A DNA stretch of 64,000 bases from Eutypella sp. D-1 (Eukaryota; Ascomycota; Sordariomycetes; Xylariales; Diatrypaceae). Below, in pieces: positions 20,641 through 33,062 of this stretch. The notes beneath the pieces are model-generated. The model was not told the DNA's origin and did no database searches. It saw nothing but the letters and a program-made list of their open reading frames with translations. The stretch is from positions 310,001 through 374,000 of the forward strand of contig JAJTTP010000010.1 of NCBI GenBank assembly GCA_023313575.1. The letters run 5' to 3'. The position numbers and the translations under genes are program-made. Positions within the stretch are counted from its first letter, which is position 1. Every line of letters begins with the position of its first letter.

Positions 20641-23600
20641 TAACTTAGATGGCGCAGAATTGAACGGCAAGAACGAAAAAAAAAGTAAGCCTTCTTTCTA
20701 TCCTCACCACTGCTTCCACTAACTGTGTTGTTTTTAATAGAACCAATTTCAAGCGATATTTTTGATTCGACTAACTTTTCTTACGCCGTATTATTGGTTC
20801 CCAGAAAGAGAAGTCTCTTGACGGCGAGGACTTCAGTTTTTCACCCCCCCCCCCCTCTAGGACCATACTCTTATCACGATAGCAGGCATGCCTCTACACA
20901 ACAGCTATTAAGTTCAGCCTCAGCGCTTAATTCTACCACGTTACAATGCATGCTACAAGGCACGTTACAAAGTCCCCTTCAAGGGTCGACCAACCTGATG
21001 CTACGCATAGGCATCTAAAAGTCACGGCGTATGAGTAACAGTCCCGACGCGAACCATGAATGCTACCATGGTTTGCCTAAGCCGATCAATACCACGGCCC
21101 GTCAGATCTTGTCTTGTGTCATAAGCATAACAATGCACAATCCAGGACATCTCGTGGCTTTGGCAACATTAACAATTTGTGCGACGCTTCTGCTCTATGT
21201 GTCTTTTCCGTCCCAAACGGAGATGTTACTCATACATAAGTCATACCCCAGAAGGCTGTGCTTTGCGAATGCTACGAATGGCCAAATTCTGAAGATAGTT
21301 CTGTTTTGCGTTCCTCTGGTACGTAAAATTATACTTGCTTGGCTCCCTACCTCTATGTCGATTGGTCTAGTGATGCTCTGGACCCTTTCCCCTAGGAAAA
21401 GGAAAAGGTAAAGGGGGGGAAGGTGACAGAAAGAACCTCAAGTCCGAAGACGGCCGCGGGGGAAAGGTAACTTATACACAGTTAATTCTCATAGATGATA
21501 GAACAGATACACATCGACATAGTATGAGTGCCCAAGCTAGTGGTGGTTGCAAAGGAAAACCTTATTGTGACGATAGCTGCGGCCCTCGTGATCTGCCATC
21601 CAATAATCGAGTTGAAATTAACAAGGCACGCATATTTCCCTATTCTTCAGCGAGGTCTTAAATTCATGATTGAAGGGGATGATGAAGTCGAGCAGCTCGC
21701 TTAGGAAATTAGAACGATATGGTCGTTATTATTACATGATTGAGATCTAATGATCTGATTAAACTCGTTATATGCTTGTACTTGGTGTGAAGCTCCCGTT
21801 TAGCTTACGCAGCCGTGTTCATTCAGATTTAAGGATGTCGGCGGCAGATATGACAAGGATATAAGATTCAACCCATGAATGAGATAAAAGTAGCATCGCT
21901 GTGGACGATAATGCGCAACGACGGCCGAATATACTGGAGTCAAGAAAAGTTTTATGAAGAATATTAGCTCAATAAGCTTCGTCTAGACACCTTCATGTCA
22001 CGTCTAAGCAGTTGTTACCAGTGATACACAACTTTGACCGGCCACTTCAAAGTCATCCTACGGCAGCGAACTTAACTTTAATTATCTAAGTTCATCATAA
22101 TGAATGAAAGGGAGGCAGACACTCACACAGCTAAATGATGACTAACAGGACTATGTAGAACAAATGTGAAGGCACACCATTCATCGTATCTAATAACAGC
22201 AATAAGCCACGACGACATTCGATGTGAATAAACCACGTGCCTATCGAGGTCTTCTACCATAATCATGAGGTGGCAATGGTTGCGCAACTACTGTGCATCC
22301 GTATGAGTTATTCTCCTCAGTAGAGTACATTAGTGTTACCAGATTTCTTCCGATGCTCGTGATTAATCCATGTTTTTTTTGAAGCCCCCGCCCTTCCTAC
22401 CAGGCAGACTCCGAAGTGCCGTGGACGCGTCATCCGGGACAGAGACGGAAAACTACTCTCTTTCGAGAGCGGATGGTTCCAGTATGCTAAAAAAGCCGAA
22501 GTATCTTTCATTCACCCACTTCGAAGTTTATGGACACGGAATTTGGATTCAATACGCGGTTGTTACACCGTAATGCTAGATGATCTGGACTTCTGTCGGC
22601 CCCGGAAGCCCGTTCCAATCCCATATGACGAGACTGTGACTCTTACGAGGAGGGTCACTGCATGCGAATAATCTATCGGTTGGGGAATCTGCCAAACACA
22701 CGATCGATAACTGTACGTCTTTGGTTTGTCGCACCTGAGAGCCACGCCCACCGCTCATGCCGTGCTGGCGTGTTGCCGTATTCTGAATACCCCAGCTCAC
22801 GTAAATTACCTGGTCTCGCACCGACTCAGGAGGACAATTCACTCACCTGTCTGCTATGTCCTTACGTATGGAAATGCAGTGAACACCCACTTGTTGCCAA
22901 GGCAAGTTATGGAAGTGAATAAAATAAAGAATTGTTCTGATATATCACTTCGTATGCTTTCCACTGCCAGGGCCTCCTCGCGCCAGCATACCGGTCCGGC
23001 ATTGCTGTCCAAATGCCACTCGGTAATTGAACGTGCTGCCACATCAGTTCCTCGTATACGCCAGGGGAGGGCTTGATGAGCCCCGACTGGTGCCGCGCAA
23101 TCGTGGTACTATTAGGAAAATGAGGTGCCATGCCTCCATCAACCCGGTACTCCATCTCAAATGTTCAGCAACGGCAGAAACACATCTACAAGATAACCCC
23201 CCTCCCCCGGCAGCCCTGACAAGGTATTATGCATAATGCAAACCGAGACCAGAGACCCGTTCTTCACCATCGAGACCGCCGTTGCTGGGACCCACTGTTA
23301 TGCGCGTACACCGCCAGGGGACACCCCGGGGACCGGGGGTAGTTTCTTGGTGCAGTTCTCCACCACCGCCTTTTGCTTTTCTTACTCTTTTTCCCTCTTA
23401 ATTGTGCTCCCGAAAGGGGACGGGACGATCACCGGCCTAAGCCTAGAGTGGCTGCAGTGCAGACCGTGACACCAGAGCTAACCAGCCAGCCAGTCAGCTA
23501 AACCACGTACATACATAATAAACATTACCTACTCTCACACAAGCACGCACCTACATGCCATACCACTTGCTTACCCGCGTGTCGTCCGACTAGACAAAGT

Positions 23601-24785
23601 CACACAGAACACAAGGCACAGGCAGGGGCCGCGAAAATTTTCCGACGCGCCCGCCTTCGCCCGCCCGCCCCCTTCTGAGGAGACTTTGCGCGACGTGGGG
23701 ACCCACACGAAAGTGTCGTACCCGTCGTACGCACAACAGGTACCTACCGTGGTCCTGTCCTGCCAGTCTCGCAGCCTGACAGCCTGACAGACTGACAGAC
23801 AGGGCGAGCAACAGGCAGGCAGGGGGGGATGCTGGGGTGCAATAAAAGCAGCGCCCCATCGTGCTGCATCCCGGCCATCCAGGCACCGCATCCGGGGGAT
23901 CCAGCCTGCCAGCCACGTCATCCGATGTTTGCGCACCCGTTTAGGGAGGGCGGGACAGAGCGGATCGGTACGGGGAGCTTCCAGAGAAACAGGCCAGGAC
24001 AGGACAGGATAGCTAGGTAGCTAGACAGACAGGGAAGAAGGCGTGGGCCGTGGTGACTTCCCCCCGCCCGCCGAACCACAAAAGGCCAGCGAGCGTTCTG
24101 GACGCACACCGAGGACCAGGGACCAACGAGAGAGCCAAGACATCGCTAGAAAAGGGGGACAGAACGCCCGAAAGAGAGAAGGGGGTGGAGAGGGGTGAGT
24201 ATCCTCCGTCTACCTGGCTGGCCTAATTATGGGTATATGCCCTACTCAGTATACGTACCTTTCCACCTCGTTAGACCTGGTCGCTGGACTCCGTTCGCTA
24301 CGCTTCTCCCATGCTTGTGGGGCATTCTCGGGTTTGCTTGCGCGACGCGCGCATCGTATGTAAGAAGCAACCACCTAGGTAAGAGCGATAAATATATGAC
24401 TGAAATTATTGATTGAGGCGACGACATGACATGACATCGGCCGAAATGAAAAGGAAAGGCTGCATGAATAGGGCACACGCACAATTCACATGTGCATGCG
24501 TGTTGCCCCTGTGCGTCTATCGCCCCCTCCCTCCCATCCAACTGTCTGTATCTGCGGTTACTAAATTAAGCAACGAGCATATTTAATTGATTGATCGATT
24601 GCTTGCGTGACCGACTGACTAACTGGCTGGCTAACGGATAGAGAAAGAAAAGGTGCGAAATCATCCCATTCGGGTTTCCAGTCCTTCTCCCGTTGTAACC
24701 TCCTGCCGGTCGTACACTTTGAGGTGGACAGCGAAGACGGGCAGGCAAGGCCGCGCGTGCCCTGTACCCGTTTCGTTTCCAGAAA
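20641..24785. other. Gene-poor region, part 3
   Basis: No firm gene. A frame at 21031-21411 begins with ATG and has a hydrophobic middle, but nothing supports it. A C run lies at 20844-20853. From 23470 to 24640 the DNA becomes richer in G/C and in four-base tandem units (CCAGCCAGCCAGTCAG, CAGCCTGACAGCCTGACAGAC, TTGATTGATCGATTG), unlike the AT-rich DNA to its left. Overlapping frames on both strands between 22563 and 24020 are judged fortuitous. Confidence 0.5.
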
Positions 24786-25040
24786 ATGCATCTGCCTGGT
24801 TTTATTTTTCTTTTACTTCCTGCTCTTCCCCTCTTCGACGTCGCATCTACCGCATCATACCGTACCGTGTTTACCTACGCCAAACGCATGGAAGGCAGCG
24901 CGCGTTGCGCGCGCCGCCCGCGGATACATACAGAGATCAAAGCAAGCTATGCAGCTACCCTCGGAGATTTCGTAACACGTGCCCAACAAGACGTCCATTG
25001 GGCCGGCATGATGCTCCAACAGGTCAGGGCAGCTTGCTAG
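24786..25040 (+). CDS. Weak candidate small secreted protein (84 aa)
   Basis: The ATG is at 24786 in good context (GAAAATGC). The N-terminus MHLPGFIFLLLPALPLFDVA is a plausible signal peptide, with a likely cleavage after residues 20-23. The mature part of about 60 residues is polar and basic with few cysteines (CARRPR; terminal C). It lies in the relatively G/C-rich part of the large gene-poor region, which is a typical setting for orphan secreted proteins of fungi. Against it: other frames are open over the same stretch, there is no recognisable homologue, and no obvious TATA box. A consensus-like donor GTGAGT near 24194 could mark a 5' UTR intron. Treat as a candidate only. Confidence 0.25.
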   Translation: MHLPGFIFLLLPALPLFDVASTASYRTVFTYAKRMEGSARCARRPRIHTEIKASYAATLGDFVTRAQQDVHWAGMMLQQVRAAC

Positions 25041-27570
25041 GTCGGGCGGTAACTTGATAGTTGGGCGATCGGGCAGCTCTTTCTGACTACTTGCCTTCCA
25101 TGGCCGGGATCGGTATCGTCTCCCATCCCCGCTTGCCATGGAGCCAAACGGCTCAATAGAGATCGGGCTGATCGACGATGATGGCGGTCAGGTAACTAAC
25201 TAGAGACGAGTGCGAACGCTATAACTTGGGACGGCTGGATTAGGTCGTACCTCGATCCACATTTTTCAGGGATACGTACTGATGTCTTGCGTCCAAGGTC
25301 AACGTCAATCCCTTCTAGATTCTCCTTCGGCGAGCTGACCACTCAGAGCACACGATCTGAATTACTAAAGATACAATTCTCCAATCTCGTTTCCTGGACA
25401 CAACCACTCCGCCATCCCCGGTGCAACTGGCGAAGTATCCCCCCGCGCGCTGCTGGTGGCCGTTCATGCGGGCTAAGGGCTCACCTCAACAACAGACGAC
25501 GTCGTGTCAGCCATGTGCTGTCTCCGATCGCTTATAGTCATGGTATCCGACCACTAGGCGGCGTACAATTGCTACCCACCTCTGTCTATCTGCCGGCTCA
25601 GCGCTCTAGAAGCTGGGAGCCGCACCCAAATCATGCTGTAGGTTCGGTGACAAGTCAGTCGTCCCATCCTTATCGACGCAGCCTGTTTCTTGGCGGCCTC
25701 GAACACGTCAATGGAGATAGCCGCGGTAGCCCGTCCCCTTTTAGAGCGTCCAAACTCATGTAAAGCTGGTGGTGTCGTTCCTCGTCGAGCACGAGCCAAC
25801 GTCTCATCGCTTCCGCCTCTCCCGCCCTCTAGTCGTCGCATTCCCGCATTTCCCGAAACATGTACAGGAGCTCACTGATAAAACCACCGTCGTGACAATG
25901 AAGGTAGAGACCAAGAAGCGCTGGGTATTTCCTGCAAGTGATAAACACACGCCTCTACCCACTCGTACATACAGGCGGCCATCTCACCTTTCCTGTCTCG
26001 TCAATTACAGATGAATTCGGGAAACCAGCCAAGATCGTTCAGTCTGGAGCTAGGCGATAGTGCGTGTAATCATGGAGGTCGTGCAAACCCTCTCATCGGG
26101 ATCTGGTCTCGATGGCCTCGTGTGCTGGAATGGAGATGGAGCCCACTCTGCGTGGCGAGAGGGATCAGGCATCTTAACATTACGTAGGGTAGGCCTTATG
26201 TCGCTAGAAGGCTGACACTCAGCATCGTGAATCTTAGTTCGCTTAACTTGTTATCCCAATCTGAGAGGGCTAATACCATAAGCTTGCTGAGAGAAGACAC
26301 CTGATGAAGAGGAATTAAAGCGAGCGTCATTTTAGCCCAGCGGAAAATTACATGTGTATCTCGTCTCTTGCTTGAATCTTGTGGCTCTCATGTAGTTCAC
26401 TGTTCATCTTGTATCGTCTCTATAAAGGCATAGACCTCGATACGTTCATATGTGTGCAGGTGATGAAATAAAATGGCACCCTCAAGTAAACATGCCGATA
26501 CTCTTGGTCGGCAATCAGCACAGGTCACACCAATTGGAGCATATATACAATCGTTTTGAAGTTATCAACGATTGTAATAGGGAATTAAAGTGTGTGGTAA
26601 TGTTATATTGGACGAAATCCCGTTTGGGTCCCCGGCATCACGTCTAAACGGCAACGGCATAAGCTCGAACGTGGAGCAATATATGATGACATTTCACCAT
26701 TTGGTGCTATGATTCCGCCAACTCTCATCATCTCCGGGGTAGTCTCCGGGATATATCAACCGCTGGATTATAGGCGAAAGGCGGCTTTGGTATGTGTTCA
26801 TGAGCGGAGAGTTGGAAGAGGGGATTGAGTATTGTCCATCACCATCATAACCGCCTTAGGAGACCACGAGCACGCTCTTATTCCAATACACAGCCTGAGA
26901 ATATATCTAATGTGTGTATAGTTCCTAATCTAAATGGTAAATCCGATATCAAGTAGACCTAGCTTTCAGTAAGATTAATTCCGTTATAGCCGGTGCCCCG
27001 ACCTACAGCGCATCTCCGAAACGGCCGGCTCGGCAGTGGAATCTCATCAAGCGCTTGGAAGTAGTCAGTGAGCATCACCGGCAGCCGCTGTGGCCTCTCA
27101 GGTTAATGGATTTGCAGCGAACGATGAAAAGTGGTGGTGGCGGTGGTTGTATCTTGGAAGGTTAAACCTACAAGAACACCCCGGTAATATCTGCTCAGTT
27201 AGTTGATGGCATTCTAGCCACCGAAGCGCCCCTGCCCTATGACTCCCTACACACCGAAATGATGGACCAGAGTCGGTCTGTCATCAGAATCGATATGCTC
27301 CGGGCAGGGGGTTGTCGTCGGTAGCGGCAACCCATTGGTCAGCAGCCCGACCAGCCCGCAAATTCGTAGCCGAAAGCGGATCTCCAGTTAGCCGCTTCGG
27401 CTCCGAATGGCCTCCTATCCCCTTTAATAACATCACTTCAATACATCATGCGGTCATAACAAAACATACAATTCAGATGTATTGATTCTTCTGAATTTGA
27501 AGTTACAGACGGGGAAAATAACTTCTGGAAAACGCCTGCCGCGACAATTGCTCAGTATTGGCGGGCGGGC
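25041..27570. other. Gene-poor region, part 4
   Basis: Open frames at 25287-25763 (+) and 25572-25841 (-) overlap on opposite strands. Neither shows a domain. The remainder up to the MFS promoter is AT-rich with no clear structure. Confidence 0.5.
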
Positions 27571-27579
27571 TATAAAAAG
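27571..27579 (+). promoter_or_regulatory. TATA box of the MFS transporter gene
   Basis: TATAAAAAG at 27571-27579 lies about 73 bp before the ATG at 27644, preceded by the G/C-rich GGCGGGCGGGC. Position and sequence fit a core promoter with a short leader. Confidence 0.6.
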
Positions 27580-27643
27580 GGGGCAACGGCCGTAAAACCC
27601 CTTCTTAACAAAACGCCTAGTCAGCACACTTAACGTAGGGACG

Positions 27644-29404
27644 ATGGATAAAGAAAATGATCAGAGCTCTGAAAATTCCGGCATACGAGGATCCGATACT
27701 TTGAGGGATGCGAGCACTTCGGCTGCCGACAAAAGCCAGGAGGCCGGGCTAAAGGAGTCTCCCGCCGGTGAGCCTCCAAGCGAGGCGCCCGTGGAGGACA
27801 ATACCCCAGACTATTCCATTTTCACGACATGGGAGAAACGAGGCATCGTTCTGGGTGCCGCCGTGGGGGCCCTGCTGTCGCCTTTGACGGGTCAGATCTA
27901 CCTCCCTGCCCTACCGGCAGTGGCAGCCGATCTCCACGTCTCCATCGCACAGATCAACCTCACAATGACGACCTATATGGTAAGGGGTTAGATTAGAACA
28001 GTCGGATGTGTACTCACCCAAACTCTATATACCTAAGCCCTCTATGCTGAAGAGTTCGGAAGCTAACCCTCCAAACCCCAGATATTCCAGGGCCTGACGC
28101 CAATGGTCATCGGATCGTTGGCCGACAGTGCTGGGAGGCGGCCGGCGTACCTGATCTGCTTCGCAGTATACGTGGCGGCGAACGTGGGGTGCGCGCTGGC
28201 ACCGGGTTACGGCGCACTGCTGGTGCTTCGGATGCTGCAGTCAGCGGGATCGAGCTCGACGGTGGCGCTGTGCCAGGCGGTGGTAGCGGACGTAGTGACG
28301 TCAGCGGAGCGCGGCAGCTACGCGGCCTTCGTGGCGCTTCCCACGATCTTGGGACCCTCACTCGGGCCCGTGCTCGGAGGTGTTATCTCCCAGCAGCTTG
28401 GCTGGCGTTGGATCTTCTGGGTGCTCGCCATCGTCGCCGCCGTTATCGCAAGCATCCACGCATGCTTCGTCCCAGAGACCTGCCGCTACGTCGTCGGCGA
28501 CGGCTCCATTCGCCCGCCCCCAGCCTACCGTACGCTATGGCAGCTTTTCAAGGAGCACCTCATTAAGCGAAGGAAGCAGGCTGCAGATGACCAGGAAAAG
28601 GACGTCGGCGAATTCCACCAGCAGCAACAGCAACACCCGGAGCTCCCGAAGAAGAAGTTCAACGTGTTCCGGTCGCTGGTGCTGCTCTTTGAGCCGGAGA
28701 TGTTCCTGCTACTGGGATACGGAGGGCTTGCGACGGCGAGCATGTTTGCGGTACTGACGACGATGCCGACAGAGTTTCCGGAGATCTATGGGCTGGACCA
28801 AACGCAGGTGGGACTTATGTACCTGCCTATGACAGCGGGAACGGTGCTGGCGACGCCGGCGGTGGGCCGGCTGCAGAACTGGAACTACCGGCGGCACTGC
28901 CGGCTGCAGGGCGTGCCGTTCGACCGACGGAAGCAGCAGTCGCTGGTAGGGTTCCCGATCGAGAAGGCGCGGCTAGAAGTCAGCCTGCCTTTCATAGTTC
29001 TCGCGACGGGGGCGGTCGCAGGCTGGGGGTGGGCGCTGGAGCGGGGCGCGCCCCGGGCTGTGCCGGGGGTCCTACTCGCGCTCATCGGGTTCACGTTTGT
29101 CGGGTTCAGCAACACTATATTCGTACTCATCGCCGACACCAACCCGGGCAACGCCGGCGCTGCCACAGCCAGTAACAACATCGTCCGTTGTCTACTAAGC
29201 GCCGCTGCTACCGCTGTCATCGATCCGCTTATTGGTGCCGTCGGCCTTGGCTGGGCCTTCGTTATATTTGCCGCCCTCTTCGTCATCAGCTTTCCGGCTA
29301 TCTTGCTCGTCATGCGCAACGGCGTTCGCTGGCGCGAGGAGAGAGAACAGCGAAAGAGACGCAGGAAGGAGAGGAAGTCTGCGGCGGGCTCCAGCCCCGC
29401 ATGA
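27644..29404 (+). CDS. MFS drug:H+ antiporter, DHA1 family (2 exons)
   Basis: Exon 1 is 27644-27979. The intron 27980-28081 (102 bp) has donor GTAAGG, branch GCTAACC and acceptor CCCAG. Exon 2 is 28082-29404; both junctions are phase 0, giving 552 residues. The first 65 or so are polar and cytosolic. Membrane helices then begin at IVLGAAVGALLSPL, and the segment before motif A spans the splice junction (TTYM|IFQGLTPMVIG). MFS motif A is GSLADSAGRR at about 123-132. The antiporter motif C is GPSLGPVLGG at about 203-212, which marks a 12-helix DHA1 exporter rather than a sugar porter. A charged cytosolic loop (KRRKQAADDQEKDV, poly-Gln) separates the halves, and a very basic tail (QRKRRRKERK) ends the protein. 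It probably exports drugs or small metabolites at the plasma membrane; the substrate is unknown. It sits alone at the edge of a gene-poor region, with no biosynthetic genes beside it. Confidence 0.92.
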
Positions 29405-32342
29405 ACGTACGCTTGGCCCGCCTTATGTTTATAGCGGATCCCGGGGCGAGAGGTGGGGAGAGGACATCGTCAACGAGTATAGACATATATATTTATGAAT
29501 ATCCGAATATCAGTACAGCCTATCATAGGCACATTGTCATGTACGATATCTTAGTACACATTCCTCTTTCAATTGCCGGTGCATACTATAATGTCTGCAT
29601 ATGCCATGCCACACCAATGGAGCATAAAGTAGACCTTCTCTAATAAGGGGTCGGATGGCGACAGGGCCAATGTGATAAACACAAGCACGTCTAAGCTCAC
29701 CGAAAATCAAAATGATGTTTTTATCGGGAGATATTTGACCTGCCTATGCCCGCAGTCATCCGTGTGAACCCTAGGTCACCGCCAATCGTCAGGTATCAAG
29801 TATCCTATAGATAGCCACAGTTCACTGATAGGTTGAGGCAGGGCATAGAGGATGAGATGTTATGTATTCAATCTCTTGATATTAGCAGTCTACTAGCCAA
29901 TTACTATAACGGTGGTTATGGCGAGGCTGTTTTAGATAGAGTTCTGCTGGAGTCCAGTCGATAATAGAGGTACATGCGGAGGATAAAGACCCACGACGCC
30001 TCTGATGAGGGGTCAACACAAGACAAGACCAAGGAGATGACGATGAATCCCGGATGTAGTAGATATGTAGCTTCGTCAAGAACTGCTTTATTTACCGCAG
30101 AAAACATACCCACAGCCTGCAGGATCGAAGAAGTCCCATACGAGAGGAGGATGACGTGCCGGCCAAACTTGGAAACGCGCCTCAGCTGTTCTGGGCGGCT
30201 ATTCCAGGCTTTAAAACGAAGAGGCTTGCGGGCCCGAAAAAGGTGTCTTGGTTTATTAATCGCTAGCATAGGAACAAACAGATGCTAAAATTCGAGGGTC
30301 TACCGATCAGACGGCCGAGGTATTGGAATAGATAAAAAGAGACCATGACAGTAAAGGAGTATGTCATTCCTTGTCTACCAAGCGTGACTCACCAGTGCCG
30401 TCTAGAATCCAGTCCAACCCGAACCAGACCAACTCGATCAGAGAACTATCATGCGATCGAATCGGCCACCTCGGTATTTGACGTCTCCCAATCTTCCCTT
30501 ATACCGACCGCGGCCAACAGCGCGCTAATAGATAGTTGCCGCAGGAAAGGAAAGCTAGAGGACTACATACCTACTTTCATACTTAACCTCTATCGATTCC
30601 ACTGGTCCTTTCATGTGGGCGGGCCTATGATATCATGGTTGTGCAAACAGATGTCTCGACACGATGTTGTTCCTCGGCAAAAATAACACACATGCTAGCC
30701 AGCACGCTCCATTGCCCCATTCCCCATATTTCCCCACACGAGCGGCCGGCCGTACGGGTATGGTGGGCCCAAACCACCCCGTAGGATCCCGAATAGAAAG
30801 TGGCCGTCGGCCAGCTAGATCAACATCGACATCTCTTTTCAGTAAGTACTATAGTACTGATAAGAAGCGGCTAAGGGTGGGCTAGTTGTGGTTTATGTGG
30901 GGCGCCCTCCCCCCTTTTTCGCCCCTTTATCAGATGTCACTCTGTTAGTACCGCTTCGAGCCGCTACACAGACCAGATAGATAGATACTACATAGATGCG
31001 TACGAGGGAGAAGATCATGAAACAATTCCTGTAGGCGACAATTTCGAGACGCCTTCTTTTAGGATAACGGCCCTTGGCTTGGCGACTCCCTGCGCAACTA
31101 TGTGGTAGGCAAGTAGGCAAAAATACTTTACTTATTCGTGCCCACCGAGGATGAACTCGAGGCCGGGCGGACGGTCCTATGGGGTAGGTGGAACTAAATT
31201 TGTCGTGCATCGAGAAGAACACCTACCACCGCACATATAACATGGGGCAAAGAGATTATACACCTAAGTAGGTGAACAGACGACTGCGCAACACTACGTA
31301 CTGCCCATGACGTATACGCACATCTGGCAGGCCCGGTGGACTCGGACCAAGGCCGCTCCCGCCGCCCAACGAGCGACCTTCCGCGTGAGTGTCGGTCTGG
31401 GACCGGCCATTGAAAATGAGCGGCTGAGTTGAGTTGGACACTCTGAAGGCCGGCCGGCCGTGGTCTTTTGCCCCCCCCCCCCCCTCCTGTTTACCTAGAT
31501 TTATGACTGCTTTATAGGCGCCCGTGTATCTATCTATTCATCCATTCATTCACAAAGTGATATCTCCGCGCCAGGGGCTCGGTCGTCTGCTTCGCTACCT
31601 GATCTGATGTGTGACGCCCGGTGTAAGCGGCTCTGCCGTGTAATAGATGAAGTTCCAGTCTGGTTTACTTAATGTTCCAGCACCAGGGCCTGTCCAAACT
31701 AGACTGGCGGGATCCATGAGGCCCGAGGCCAGCCCATCGCTCACCCATCATTGTGACTGCTACGTTGTGAGATGACCAGAATTAGCTATTGGACAAGTCT
31801 TGGGGCTCTGATGCCTCCCAGCGTGCAGAATGTGTATTTAGATGGCACCGACCGTTCTGCGACGGAGGCGAATCTTCCTTCAAATAATGACAGCTTGGTA
31901 GGTACGTAAGTACCTACTAAGTAGGTAATGTATGTAGTTGGATGACAAGTTTCGTCAGTCATGATAGCGGGGAAAGAACCGCATCACCAACGTGCCAATA
32001 ACCCTCATGTACAATGGAACGAAGGGAAAAGAAGCCGGACCCAACGCTACTTCCTTCCGAGTTGAAAAGCAAAAAATATAAAAGACTCGGCTCAGAAACC
32101 CCTAGTGCTCAAGCAAAAAACATAGAACCACCCAACTCGAAAACATGTCGAGTCCCGAATCACGCCGTCGCAACAAAAAGCAGCGTCCTCCCCGAATCAA
32201 ATCGCCCCATTTATCTATCCAACACTAAAAGCGTTACCTCACCCTGTTCTTCTTTTCTTTTTTTGTTTCCAAGCATCGTTGAAAAGAAAATCGTGGGATG
32301 GCGTAGATTCAATTCGAAAACAATAAATCACAACGGGCCATG
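29405..32342. other. Intergenic region, no supported gene
   Basis: The 3' flank of the transporter is AT-rich. A C run at 31470-31485 follows GGCCGGCCGGCC (31448-31459). TACCTAGG-like GTAGGTACGTAAGTACCTAC lies at about 31898-31917. Frames at 29974-30288, 30345-30686 and 30893-31222 have no coding support. A plus-strand frame at 32014-32790 is a shadow of the minus-strand gene at 32343-33062. Confidence 0.55.
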
Positions 32343-33062
32343 TCATACGGCGAGTTTCCCGCCGCTCTTGCCACCGCTGAAGACGTCGTCGACCAGGCCC
32401 TTCCAGATACCGGTGAGGGTGTTCCCGGAATCCTGCTCGCCGGCGCGTCCCTCGTGGACGAATTTCAGCTCGACGCCGTCGATACCCATACCCTCAACCT
32501 CGCCCAGCGCGGCAGGGGCGACGGTCTCTGGATTCGCGGCGACGATGCTAATCCGCGGGCCGGCGATGGGTCCGTCAACCTCCTCGGGGGCGTATTGTGT
32601 GGCGAAGTTATCTGGCAGCAGAGGGACGCGGGCGTGGAAGGAGTCCTCGGTGGGCGCCTCCCTGGCGAAGGGTATCACCGTATGGTCGACGGTGGAAACG
32701 TCCGTTTCCCGTAGCGCAGATGTGGCGAAGGTCTGCATCAGACGCATGGTCTTGGGAGAAGGATGGGGCCGGTTCGCGGAGCGGGTGTAGATGGAACGAG
32801 GGTGCTACGGGTGTCATGTTAGGTCACCAATGTCGCAGCTATTTTAACCGCCGAGTAGAATTCGGCTTCAAGGCAGGATACTTACTTCCCACTCTATATT
32901 CCGTTCCTTGAGGAGGTCTGCATATTTCCGGGATAGAGGCGCGCTGGCCTTGGAGCTTGTGACGAGAGTGCCGGAAGCCGATCTAGGGACGGCAGCCGCA
33001 GCGGATGTGGTGATTTGGCGGATGGCCTTGGAAGCGGGAGCGGTCAGACGGGGACCATACAT
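32343..33062 (-). CDS. Conserved-type unknown, probable mitochondrial protein (2 exons)
   Basis: Exon 1 is 33062-32886 (59 codons). The intron 32885-32805 (81 bp) has donor GTAAGT, branch CCTAAC and acceptor GTAG. Exon 2 is 32804-32343, giving 212 residues. The start MYGPRLTAPASKAIRQ was chosen because the longer frame upstream is hydrophobic and unlike the rest. Residues 1-30 are basic, hydroxylated and free of acids, like a mitochondrial presequence (ASKAIRQITTSAAAAVPRSA). Exon 2 reads through HPRSIYTRSANRPHPSPKTM to a globular part: VDHTVIPFAREAPTEDSF, PRISIVAANPETVAPAAL, GIDGVELKFVHEG. A glycine-lysine tail (SGGKSGGKLAV) ends it. No catalytic motif is seen and I do not recognise the family. 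Mitochondrial location is inferred from the N-terminus alone. Confidence 0.75.

Noticed and set aside
21031..21411. 126-residue frame with hydrophobic centre
   Set aside because: No signal, domain or splice support; sequence around it shows no coding bias.
32014..32790. 258-residue plus-strand frame
   Set aside because: Antisense to the two-exon minus-strand gene at 32343-33062, whose splicing and N-terminus are better supported.
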